From: an uncultured bacterium
GTDB lineage: Bacteria > UBP6 > UBA1177
Length of the DNA stretch: 51,939 bases
Direction of reading: 5' to 3'
NCBI GenBank assembly: GCA_905233945.1
Contig: CAJOFY010000016.1
Span: forward strand, 1-51,939
A model generated the notes under the pieces. The model made no database searches and was not told the DNA's origin. It saw nothing but the letters and a program-made list of their open reading frames with translations. The position numbers and the translations under genes are program-made. The stretch's first letter is position 1, and each line of letters starts with the position of its first letter. Below are positions 35,497 through 43,893 of the stretch, in pieces.

Positions 35497-35618
35497 GTAA
35501 TTTTGTAGACCCCTATGGAATTACACTGCGAGTTCAAATAAAAGTTTGACTCAAATCGTTGGCTTGACCAACTGCACAGAGTGTGCATTCGGGACTTCGC
35601 TGAAGTCCCTATTTTTTT
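35497..35618 (+). ncRNA. tracrRNA of the type II-A system
   Basis: The anti-repeat at 35508-35539 starts GACCCCTATGGAATTACACT and closely matches the complement of the CRISPR repeat. Pairing gives a lower stem GUUUGA/UCAAAU, a bulge of GA against GAGU, and an upper stem GCAGUG/CACUGC: the same geometry as the S. pyogenes dual guide. Downstream are a nexus hairpin GTTGG-CTTGA-CCAAC (35558-35572), TGCAC-AGAGT-GTGCA (35573-35587) and GGGACTTC-GCT-GAAGTCCC (35591-35609) followed by TATTTTTTT. Transcribed divergently from cas9. 5' end is estimated from the promoter. Confidence 0.93.
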
Positions 35619-35809
35619 ATCTGCGACTTTCATTTTAACCTCCGCCGAAAAATAGACACATAACCGTGGAATAATCAACAATTTTTCCGAAATTTCTTAA
35701 AAAAATTTTATACTGAACATTTTTTTTGAAAAAACTCTCTAAAAAACGCGGATTTTCTCGACTCAGGCGCTATATGCCTGAGTAAGTGAGTAAAATAAAT
35801 CCTTTTTGT

Positions 35810-35902
35810 GGTCACAAACTGTGACCTCAAAAACCTGCGGGCGAGCCGCCATGATATTGAGACGCACCACGGCACAGAGACGCCATGATATGACGTCTCT
35901 AC
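35810..35902. repeat. Dispersed island repeat, copy A
   Basis: Starts with the palindrome GGTCACA-AAC-TGTGACC, then TCAAAAACCTGCGGGCGAGC and a tail ending GACGTCTCTAC. Related copies at 36222-36314, 37663-37756, 38663-38711 (5' half) and 39525-39562 (core and tail end). Confidence 0.88.
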
Positions 35903-35968
35903 AGGATGCAGGGCGGTGGAATCCGTAGATTATTTTGTGGCACCAATAAAATTTTTCTTAAATAAATC

Positions 35969-35997
35969 TTGACAAAGCCTATTTTAAATTATATATC
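35969..35997 (+). promoter_or_regulatory. Promoter of the candidate small RNA
   Basis: Consensus TTGACA (35969-35974), a 17-base spacer, TATATC (35992-35997). Confidence 0.7.
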
Positions 35998-36002
35998 GCG
36001 TT

Positions 36003-36063
36003 CAATGCAACGCCATTCTTTCTTGAATGGTTATGAGCCACGCCTGTCGTGGCTCTTTTTTTT
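36003..36063 (+). ncRNA. Candidate small RNA with two hairpins and own terminator
   Basis: About 60 bases between a strong promoter and a strong terminator. Hairpin 1: CCATTC (36013-36018), loop TTTCTT, GAATGG (36025-36030). Hairpin 2: GAGCCACG (36035-36042), CCTGT, CGTGGCTC (36048-36055), followed by eight T. No start codon with a ribosome site lies inside. Not recognised as a known family. It lies 385 bases beyond the tracrRNA on the same strand. Confidence 0.6.
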
Positions 36064-36221
36064 GGCTTTGTTTTAATATTAAAATAATTACAAACGCTTT
36101 GAAAATGCGGTTATGCCGGACAATGTATCAACTGCGGAAGGCAAGATATATTCCATCCCTGCAGAGTGGAAAGAGAAGCAGTGTTTCCAGAAATTTTAGT
36201 TACTTCGGAAACGCCGAACAG

Positions 36222-36314
36222 CTCACACAAGCTGAACCTCAAAAACCTGCGGGCGAGCCGCCATGATATTGAGACGCACCACGGCACAGAGAGACCATGG
36301 TATGACGTCTCTAC
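36222..36314. repeat. Dispersed island repeat, copy B
   Basis: Same unit as copy A, but the 5' palindrome is replaced by GCTCACACAAGCTGAACC; the rest from TCAAAAACCTGCGGG to GACGTCTCTAC is nearly identical. Confidence 0.85.
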
Positions 36315-36340
36315 GGGAAAAACAGATAATCTGGTTTTAT

Positions 36341-36357
36341 GGTCGCAAATTGCGACC
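36341..36357. repeat. Stand-alone 17-base palindrome (ORF6N type)
   Basis: GGTCGCAA-A-TTGCGACC, followed by TTAGAAATCGAAAAC. The same flank follows the palindrome at 37618-37634 although the arms differ. Confidence 0.85.
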
Positions 36358-36544
36358 TTAGAAATCGAAAACAAAATCACGATATTTCGAATGTTTTAGT
36401 AAATATATAAGAAAAATAATAAAATAATTTTGATTTTATCAATTAAAAAATTATCATGTGTATGTTATTTGTCTTGTTCGAAGTTTGAAATTTGGAATGA
36501 TCGTTAAAATCGTTTCTGGTTTATAGTAAAAGTCAGGGGATGAG

Positions 36545-37585
36545 ATGAAAGAAAATGCTATCTACATCAAAACAGGTGACATCGTCGAAGATGCCCGCAA
36601 AATCATTGAAAGAGCCCGGAGCAATGCCGTTAGAAGCGTGGATTTCTGCCGCGTTCAGATGTATTGGAACTTGGGAAAACGAATCCTGGAAGAAGAACAG
36701 GAAGGCAAGGAAAGAGCTGATTACGGAAGTTATATTATCAAAAATCTTGCTGTTCAGCTGGAAGCAGAATACGGCAGCGGATTTTCTGAAAGACAATTAA
36801 AATTTTGCAGGCAATTTTATCGCGTTTATCCAATTGGGAACGCACTGCGTTCCCAATTAAACTGGATGCAATATCGCCTACTTATTCAAATTTCCGATCC
36901 CTATAAGCGCGAATACTATGAACTGGAATCTGTGAACAACTGCTGGACAGGGCGAGAAACGGAACGACAGATAAACAGCCAACTTTACGAACGGCTTCTG
37001 CTCAGCAACGACAAAGAAACCCTTCTTGCAATCGCCCGCAGAGAACGCATCCCGGAAACGCCGCAGGAAATCATAAAAGAGCCTATGCTTCTTGAGTTTC
37101 TGGGACTTGAAGCAAAACCATCTTACTACGAAAACGATCTGGAAAGCGCGATAATTTCGCATATAGCCGATTTTCTGCTTGAAATGGGAAAAGGTTTTTC
37201 TTTCGTGGCGAGACAAAAAAGGATCATGCTTGAAGACGACGAGTTTTTCATTGACCTTGTTTTTTACAACAGGCTGCTGCGCTGTTTCGTGATCATCGAA
37301 CTGAAAACCGGTAAAATCACTCATCAGGATCTCGGACAGATGCAGATGTATGTCAATTATTACGACCGAATAGAAAAACTTCCGGATGAAAATCCGACTA
37401 TCGGGATCCTGCTCTGCACGAGCAAAAACGATACTGTCGTAAAAATGACTCTGCCGCAGGACAACAAAACCATTCTTCCGAAAGAATATCAGCTTTATCT
37501 GCCGACATCGGAAGAGTTGGTGAAGGAAATAAACGAGGCAAAGCAAATCGCTGAAGAGACAAAAAACGAAGGGGATGATCTCTGA
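36545..37585 (+). CDS. YhcG/DUF1016-family PDDEXK nuclease (copy 2)
   Basis: 346 aa, full length. DUF1016_N helical region (residues 10-160; GKRILEEEQ, ADYGSYIIKNL, GFSERQLKFCRQFY). PDDEXK core FFIDLVFYNRLLRCFVIIELKTGKITHQDLGQMQMYV with catalytic Asp and E-x-K. AGGGGA lies 5 bases upstream of the ATG. Differs strongly in sequence from copy 1, so these are not a recent duplication. Carries a perfect 27-base inverted repeat at 36832-36858 at the position equivalent to that in copy 1. Role unknown; possibly defence-related by neighbourhood. Confidence 0.87.
   Translation: MKENAIYIKTGDIVEDARKIIERARSNAVRSVDFCRVQMYWNLGKRILEEEQEGKERADYGSYIIKNLAVQLEAEYGSGFSERQLKFCRQFYRVYPIGNALRSQLNWMQYRLLIQISDPYKREYYELESVNNCWTGRETERQINSQLYERLLLSNDKETLLAIARRERIPETPQEIIKEPMLLEFLGLEAKPSYYENDLESAIISHIADFLLEMGKGFSFVARQKRIMLEDDEFFIDLVFYNRLLRCFVIIELKTGKITHQDLGQMQMYVNYYDRIEKLPDENPTIGILLCTSKNDTVVKMTLPQDNKTILPKEYQLYLPTSEELVKEINEAKQIAEETKNEGDDL
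36832..36858. repeat. In-gene perfect palindrome, DUF1016 copy 2
   Basis: Arms AATTGGGAACGCA (36832-36844) and TGCGTTCCCAATT (36846-36858) around one base. Encodes IGNALRSQLN just before NWMQYRLLI. Confidence 0.95.
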
Positions 37586-37615
37586 AACAGACTGAATTTA
37601 TTGGAAAATATGTTC

Positions 37616-37636
37616 AAGATTCCAAATTGGAATCTT
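37616..37636. repeat. Stand-alone palindrome (ORF6N type)
   Basis: AAGATTCCAA-A-TTGGAATCTT, followed by AGAAACCGAAAAC. Homologous flank to 36341-36357 but with different, still complementary arms. Confidence 0.88.
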
Positions 37637-37662
37637 AGAAACCGAAAACACTAACTGGTTTT

Positions 37663-37756
37663 GAGATCACAAGCTGAACCTCAAAAACCTGCGGGCGAGC
37701 CGCCATGATAATGAGACGCACCACGGCACAGAGACGCCATGATATGACGTCTCTAC
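37663..37756. repeat. Dispersed island repeat, copy C
   Basis: GAGATCACAAGCTGAACC then TCAAAAACCTGCGGGCGAGC through to GACGTCTCTAC; differs from copy A mainly in the 5' palindrome and one base (ATAATGAG). Confidence 0.85.
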
Positions 37757-37889
37757 GAGAAAAACAGATGAAACAAAAATCTAAAAATAATTTGACTTTT
37801 TAAAATGAATGAATATATTGCAACCATTGAGCTGGTCGAAAGACCCAGGTTCAACCTGATGCGGCGGGCAGACTGACCCGCTCGTTGCG

Positions 37890-38570
37890 GTGGGGATTTT
37901 AAGTATTTTCGTTGACGAAAGCGGAGATTTCGGCACTTACAGCCAGCATTCACCGTATTACATCGTAACAATGGTTTTTCATAATCAAGAAAGCAAAATC
38001 ACAGAACAAATTCAAAAATTGGATCAAGAGATTCTTTCGCTCGGCTACGAAAAAGATTTTGTAATTCATACCGCGCCCCTTATAAGAAAAGAGGAGATGT
38101 TTTCTTCCGTTTCGCCGAACGAACGGCGCGCTTTGTTCACGAAGCTGTTTTATTTCGTTATAAAGTCAGAAATTCACTACAAAACTTTTGTCTTTGAGAA
38201 AAAACAGTTCGAAAATGTTCTCAAACTGGAAGGCAGAATGGCGAAGGAAATTTCTCAATTCATTCGCGGTAATCAGGATTTTTTTCAAAGTTTTGAAAGT
38301 GTGATTTTGTATTATGACAACGGACAGCATGAGCTGAACCGTATTTTGAACACCGTTCTTGCAACGGAACTTTCGCAGTATGATGTGCGGAAGGTTCTTC
38401 CGAAAGATTATAAACTGTTTCAGGCAGCCGACTTGATCTGCACGCTGCAGTTGCTTTCACTCAAATGCGATCGTCACGAACTTTCCCGTTCGGAACAGTT
38501 GATTTTTCACAATGAACGGGAGTTGAAAAAGCAGTTCTTGAAACCCATTAGAAAAAAGAAATTTATGTAA
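37890..38570 (+). CDS. DUF3800 domain-containing protein
   Basis: 226 aa. N-terminal IFVDESGDFG and C-terminal LFQAADLICTLQ are the two acidic signatures of DUF3800, a family with an RNase H-like fold and putative nuclease activity, frequent in mobile and defence regions. The start is taken as GTG at 37890 because an in-frame stop lies at 37857 and no ATG precedes the VDESGD strand; no good ribosome site is seen, so the start is uncertain. Confidence 0.75.
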   Translation: MGILSIFVDESGDFGTYSQHSPYYIVTMVFHNQESKITEQIQKLDQEILSLGYEKDFVIHTAPLIRKEEMFSSVSPNERRALFTKLFYFVIKSEIHYKTFVFEKKQFENVLKLEGRMAKEISQFIRGNQDFFQSFESVILYYDNGQHELNRILNTVLATELSQYDVRKVLPKDYKLFQAADLICTLQLLSLKCDRHELSRSEQLIFHNERELKKQFLKPIRKKKFM

Positions 38571-38584
38571 TAATAAATACCCCA

Positions 38585-38638
38585 GACCATTTTATTGACA
38601 TCAATAAGATGGTTTTAACCCCTCGAATTCGAGGGGTT
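38585..38638. repeat. Two tandem hairpins after the DUF3800 gene
   Basis: First ACCATTTTATTGA/TCAATAAGATGGT with a 2-base centre (one G-U pair), then the perfect palindrome AACCCCTCGAA/TTCGAGGGGTT at 38617-38638. The first ends in TTTT and may terminate transcription. Confidence 0.7.
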
Positions 38639-38662
38639 TGGAATTGCCTGAAAACTTTTTGT

Positions 38663-38711
38663 GGTCACAAACTGTGACCTCAAAAACCTGCGGGCGAGCC
38701 GCCCGCGCTAC
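38663..38711. repeat. Dispersed island repeat, copy D (5' half)
   Basis: Palindrome GGTCACA-AAC-TGTGACC and TCAAAAACCTGCGGGCGAGC as in copy A, then diverges to GCCGCCCGCGCTACGAC. Confidence 0.82.
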
Positions 38712-38756
38712 GACAAAACCGCCTGTATTTATTTAGAAATCGAAAGTAAAATAATA

Positions 38757-39410
38757 TTATTGCTTATCTTTATTTTCCTTGCATTGCAATCTGAAAAATT
38801 CCTTCTGCTGTTCTATTTCTCGGCGCAGTTCCTCTTTTGTCGGCATATAAGTCAGATACTTTGCTGCAAAAAGCTGGTCGTTGCTGCTTAAAACGGAATA
38901 ATGAGCTACATCTTCATCGGTATCGGCGCAAAGCAAGAGACCTATTGTCGGGTTGTGACCTTCAGGCCGAACAAGTTCATCGTATATTTTAATTTGAATC
39001 TGTTCATATAAGTCGGCTGTATAAGTAAGTTCCGTTGTTGCCGGAATAGCTCCAGATTTTCTACTCACTGCGTAGAAAATGTTAGGAAAGTAGTTATAGA
39101 ATGCTGTAAAATGGTAAAGGTTTGCCTTACTGAAACCGCTTCCGAAACGCTTAACCAAATCTTTTGCCAACATTTTTATAACCTCTTCACCGTATTCAGC
39201 ACGTTTACCCTTCAAGATTTCATGCTGAATCCTCAAGCCTAAAAGCCAGTTACGTTTGATAAGGGTTTCATTGATAGCCCGATATGCAACGGTCTGAGCC
39301 TGCTCAATAATCGTGCATGCATCTTTGAACAACTCAACCTGGGATGAGGTGGCTCCGAGTTGGGTGTCTCGAAATTTTTCTTTTAATTTTCCCGATTCAA
39401 CAACTTTCAT
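38757..39410 (-). pseudogene. YhcG/DUF1016 protein lacking the nuclease core (copy 3)
   Basis: 217 aa against about 350 for the family. Residues 1-125 are DUF1016_N (KGKRAEYGEEVIKML, GFSKANLYHFTAFY). The sequence then jumps to the C-terminal end of the nuclease region (NPTIGLLLCADTDEDVAHYSVL, YLTYMPTKEELRREIEQQ). The segment with FYIDLVFYN..LxK, i.e. the PDDEXK catalytic residues, is missing. The frame is intact, so a shortened protein may be made; it cannot be a nuclease. A palindrome (39056-39080) lies at the same place as in the other copies, close to the deletion. Confidence 0.75.
39056..39080. repeat. In-gene palindrome, DUF1016 copy 3
   Basis: Arms ATTTTCTAC (39056-39064) and GTAGAAAAT (39072-39080) around TCACTGC. 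On the coding strand it encodes IFYAVSRK. The core CACTGCG is shared with the palindrome in copy 2. Confidence 0.9.
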
Positions 39411-39524
39411 ATTTCAAACTCCAAAGAAAAATTGTAGATAAATAAAATAGAAATTTTGATAGAAAAATCAAGTTTTATTTAATAATTTTTTGGAAAAATT
39501 GCAAAAATAATATTGAGATAAAAA

Positions 39525-39562
39525 CAACCTGCGGGCGAGCCGCCATGGTATGACGTCTCTGC
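39525..39562. repeat. Dispersed island repeat, copy E (short)
   Basis: ACCTGCGGGCGAGCCGCCAT joined directly to GGTATGACGTCTCTGCGGG; the middle of the unit is missing. Marks the right edge of the accessory island. Confidence 0.75.
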
Positions 39563-39686
39563 GGGAAAAACCGCCTGTATTTATGGGTGAAGGGGGTAAT
39601 TTGCAGTTTTATTGATAAATACAAAAAAAAGAGTGATAAAGCGCCGCTGCGTGTTATCGCAGGATTTTGATCGTTAGGAGGCGATT

Positions 39687-40460
39687 ATGGATAAAAGTGA
39701 CAAACTCGTTATCGCGGGGCACGAATTTTCGTCCCGTTTCATTCTCGGTTCGGGAAAGTATTCGATGAAACTTATCGAAGCGGCTGTGAAGTATGCCGGT
39801 GCGGAGATCATTACTCTGGCAGTGCGCCGCGCCAATTCCAAAGAACACGAAAGCATTTTAGACTATATTCCGAAAGGGGTGACGCTGCTTCCCAACACGT
39901 CAGGAGCCAGGAATGCAGAAGAGGCAGTCAGGATCGCGAGACTTGCAAGGGAGCTCGGCTGCGGTGATTTCGTAAAGATCGAGATCATGCGCGACACGAA
40001 ATACCTCCTTCCTGACAACGCCGAAACGGTGAAGGCGACTGAGATCCTTGCAAAAGAGGGCTTCGTCGTAATGCCTTACATGTATCCTGACCTCAACACG
40101 GCGCGCGACCTTGTGAATGCAGGAGCAGCTTCTGTTATGCCGCTTGCGTCTCCGATCGGCTCGAACAAAGGCTTGTCAACGCGCGATTTCATCCAGATCC
40201 TGATCGACGAAATAGACCTTCCGATAATCGTAGATGCCGGAATAGGCCGCCCGTCGCAGGCATGCGAGGCAATGGAAATGGGTGCCGCGGCGATAATGTC
40301 GAACACCGCTCTGGCCACGGCAGGAGACCTTCCGAAGATGGCCGACGCATTCAGACAGGCGATAGAAGCGGGCAGAAAGGCTTATCTTTCGGGACTCGGC
40401 AGAGTCCTTTCGCGCGGCGGCGCACCGTCAGACACACTTATCGGATTCTTGCACGATTAG
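39687..40460 (+). CDS. thiG: Thiazole synthase ThiG
   Basis: 257 aa, full length. TIM-barrel enzyme that condenses DXP, ThiS thiocarboxylate and dehydroglycine to the thiazole phosphate of thiamine. [20 protein letters not shown] at the start, the Schiff-base Lys in DFVKIEIM (about residue 96), [13 protein letters not shown] and [12 protein letters not shown] with phosphate-binding Gly. GGAGG precedes the ATG. Followed 9 bases later by thiH. A truncated, silently diverged copy of its 5' region lies at 23382-23711. Confidence 0.97.
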   Translation: MDKSDKLVIAGHEFSSRFILGSGKYSMKLIEAAVKYAGAEIITLAVRRANSKEHESILDYIPKGVTLLPNTSGARNAEEAVRIARLARELGCGDFVKIEIMRDTKYLLPDNAETVKATEILAKEGFVVMPYMYPDLNTARDLVNAGAASVMPLASPIGSNKGLSTRDFIQILIDEIDLPIIVDAGIGRPSQACEAMEMGAAAIMSNTALATAGDLPKMADAFRQAIEAGRKAYLSGLGRVLSRGGAPSDTLIGFLHD

Positions 40461-40469
40461 AAGGTAAAA

Positions 40470-41723
40470 ATGGACAACAACTATTTTGTAGATTCTGTGA
40501 AACTTTCAAAAGAGGCTCTTGCGAAAAAGCACGAGCTTGAGACAAATCCGGCGGCGCGTGCCGACATCATGGAGTATCTGCCGGGAATGGAAAAGATAGA
40601 TTCCGACATCGCTTCAAAGGTGCTTGCCGAAGTTGATTTCTACGATCCCGATTCATACAAGGCGGCTGACGTGCAGCGTGCACTTGACCACACGAACCGC
40701 ACTATCGAAGATCTGAAGGCTCTTCTTTCTCCGGCAGCCGACGCTTTTTTGGAAAAAATGGCGGTGCTTTCGCGCCTTGAGACGCAGAACCACTTCGGAA
40801 ACACGGTCTATCTCTTTACGCCGCTCTATATCGCGAATTACTGCGAAAATTACTGCGTTTACTGCGGTTTTAACTGCTACAACGATATCCGCCGCATGAA
40901 ACTCGACATGGAGCAGATTGAGCACGAAATGAAGATAATTTCCGAAAGCGGAATGGAGGAAGTGCTCATTCTGACAGGCGAAAGCCGCTCTCAAAGCAGT
41001 GTAGAATACATCGGCGAAGCTTGCAAACTGGCGAGAAAATACTTCAGAATGGTGGGAGTTGAGGTTTATCCGCTCAATGTCGATGAATACAAATATCTCC
41101 ACGAGTGCGGAGTCGATTATGTCACGGTTTTCCAGGAAACTTACGACAAAGTCCGCTTCGAAAAACTCCATCTCAGAGGTCATAAAAGGGTATGGCCTTA
41201 CCGCTTCGATTCACAGGAACGCGCACTTATTGGCGGAATGAGAGGAGTCGCTTTCGCCGCGCTGCTCGGGCTTTCCGATTTCAGAAAAGACGCTCTTGCA
41301 ACGGCACTTCACGCATACTTCATCCAGAGAAAGTATCCGCAGGCCGAGATTTCGCTTTCATGCCCGCGGCTGAGACCGATAATCAACAACGAAAAGATAA
41401 ATCCTCTCGATGTCCACGAGCGTCAGCTCTGCCAGATCTTGTGTGCATACCGCCTTTTCCTGCCGTTTGCCGGGATCACGGTTTCGTCGCGTGAAAGCAA
41501 GACTTTCAGAAACGGCATCGTGAAGATCGCTGCAACCAAGATTTCGGCCGGAGTTTCGACCGGGATCGGCGACCACGAAAGCAAATACACCGGAAAAAGC
41601 GCTGATTCCGCAGAAGGCGACGAACAGTTCGAGATCAACGACAGCCGCAGCCTCGAAAAAATGTACGAAGACATGTCGGAAGAAGGAATGCAGCCGGTTC
41701 TCAACGATTATATCTATCTGTAA
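40470..41723 (+). CDS. thiH: 2-iminoacetate synthase ThiH (radical SAM)
   Basis: 417 aa. Cleaves tyrosine to p-cresol and dehydroglycine for ThiG. Radical SAM cluster YCENYCVYCGF (C-x3-C-x2-C, about residue 127), then VLILTGESRSQSS and GVEVYPLN typical of ThiH. The C-terminal region YTGKSADSAEGDEQFEINDSR is the usual BATS-type end. In one operon with thiG. Confidence 0.96.
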   Translation: MDNNYFVDSVKLSKEALAKKHELETNPAARADIMEYLPGMEKIDSDIASKVLAEVDFYDPDSYKAADVQRALDHTNRTIEDLKALLSPAADAFLEKMAVLSRLETQNHFGNTVYLFTPLYIANYCENYCVYCGFNCYNDIRRMKLDMEQIEHEMKIISESGMEEVLILTGESRSQSSVEYIGEACKLARKYFRMVGVEVYPLNVDEYKYLHECGVDYVTVFQETYDKVRFEKLHLRGHKRVWPYRFDSQERALIGGMRGVAFAALLGLSDFRKDALATALHAYFIQRKYPQAEISLSCPRLRPIINNEKINPLDVHERQLCQILCAYRLFLPFAGITVSSRESKTFRNGIVKIAATKISAGVSTGIGDHESKYTGKSADSAEGDEQFEINDSRSLEKMYEDMSEEGMQPVLNDYIYL

Positions 41724-41746
41724 AACGTTGAAATAATCTTTTTTGT

Positions 41747-41762
41747 GGTCGCAGAATCGACC
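41747..41762. repeat. Degenerate palindrome of the island type
   Basis: GGTCG-CAGAAT-CGACC followed by TCAAAATTCC, between thiH and groEL; same flank as the GGTC..GACC elements of the island (TTTTTGTGGTC before, CCTCAAAA after). Confidence 0.55.
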
Positions 41763-41795
41763 TCAAAATTCCGGAAAAATTTATTGCCACTAAAT

Positions 41796-41822
41796 AAAAA
41801 AAAGGCGGCCCGAAAGCCGCCT
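41796..41822 (-). terminator. Rho-independent terminator of groESL
   Basis: On the minus strand AGGCGGC-TTTCGG-GCCGCC followed by seven or more T. Confidence 0.9.
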
Positions 41823-41848
41823 GAAATATTAAGACTAAGGAGGTTAGA

Positions 41849-43519
<1,671 letters not shown>

Positions 43520-43536
43520 TTAATAAAATCAATCTC

Positions 43537-43824
43537 TTATTCAACAACTGCAAGGATGTCGTCTTCTCTGAGGATAAGGTGTTCCTCGCCGCCGACCTTT
43601 ACTTCTGTGCCGCTGTATTTGCCGAAAAGGACTTTGTCGCCGACTTTTACCTGCATCGGCTGTCTTGTGCCGTTTTCAAGCATCTTGCCGGTTCCGACTG
43701 CGATAACTTCAGCTTCGACCGGTTTTTCCTTCGCGGTATCGGGGATGATGATTCCGCCGAGTGTTTTTGTTTCGCTTTCTACTCTCTTAACGATGACTCT
43801 GTCGTTCAAAGGTTTAAGTTTCAT
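43537..43824 (-). CDS. groES: Co-chaperonin GroES
   Basis: 95 aa. Lid of the GroEL chamber: [16 protein letters not shown], the mobile loop with [13 protein letters not shown], and [27 protein letters not shown] lies before the ATG. First gene of the groES-groEL operon. Confidence 0.98.
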   Translation of the reverse strand: MKLKPLNDRVIVKRVESETKTLGGIIIPDTAKEKPVEAEVIAVGTGKMLENGTRQPMQVKVGDKVLFGKYSGTEVKVGGEEHLILREDDILAVVE

Positions 43825-43865
43825 TGTTTCCTCCTTATAAAAAGTTAAATAAACTTCGCAACATA

Positions 43866-43881
43866 CGGGAACTGCTTCCCG
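43866..43881 (-). promoter_or_regulatory. Inverted repeat in the groES leader
   Basis: CGGGAA-CTGC-TTCCCG, just downstream of the predicted start point. It occupies the place where CIRCE would be expected, but a CIRCE sequence (TTAGCACTC..GAGTGCTAA) is not present. May be an operator or a leader hairpin. Confidence 0.5.
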
Positions 43882-43893
43882 AAAACGCCGTTA

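Larger units (their letters stand above)
35619..36540. other. Gene-free stretch with hairpins, dispersed repeats and a candidate small RNA
   Basis: Holds a perfect hairpin ACTCAGGC/GCCTGAGT at 35761-35783, two copies of the dispersed repeat, a candidate sRNA (36003-36063) and a stand-alone palindrome at 36341-36357. No convincing protein gene is seen. Confidence 0.6.
37586..37889. other. Intergenic with palindrome and dispersed repeat
   Basis: Contains a 21-base palindrome (37616-37636) and copy C of the island repeat. A 23-codon frame at 37805-37873 (MNEYIATIELVE start) has no clear ribosome site and is not called. Confidence 0.55.

Noticed and set aside
36111-36399. Short open frames across the dispersed repeat, including one reading LWSQIATLEIEN
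   Set aside because: No start signals and stops nearby; treated as the palindromic element, not as genes, although the ORF6N-like reading frame is used as evidence in the findings.
37805-37880. tRNA-like segment (GGTTCAACCTG) and a 23-codon leader peptide
   Set aside because: The GGTTCAACC resembles a T-loop but no acceptor or anticodon stems can be drawn, and the small frame has no ribosome site.
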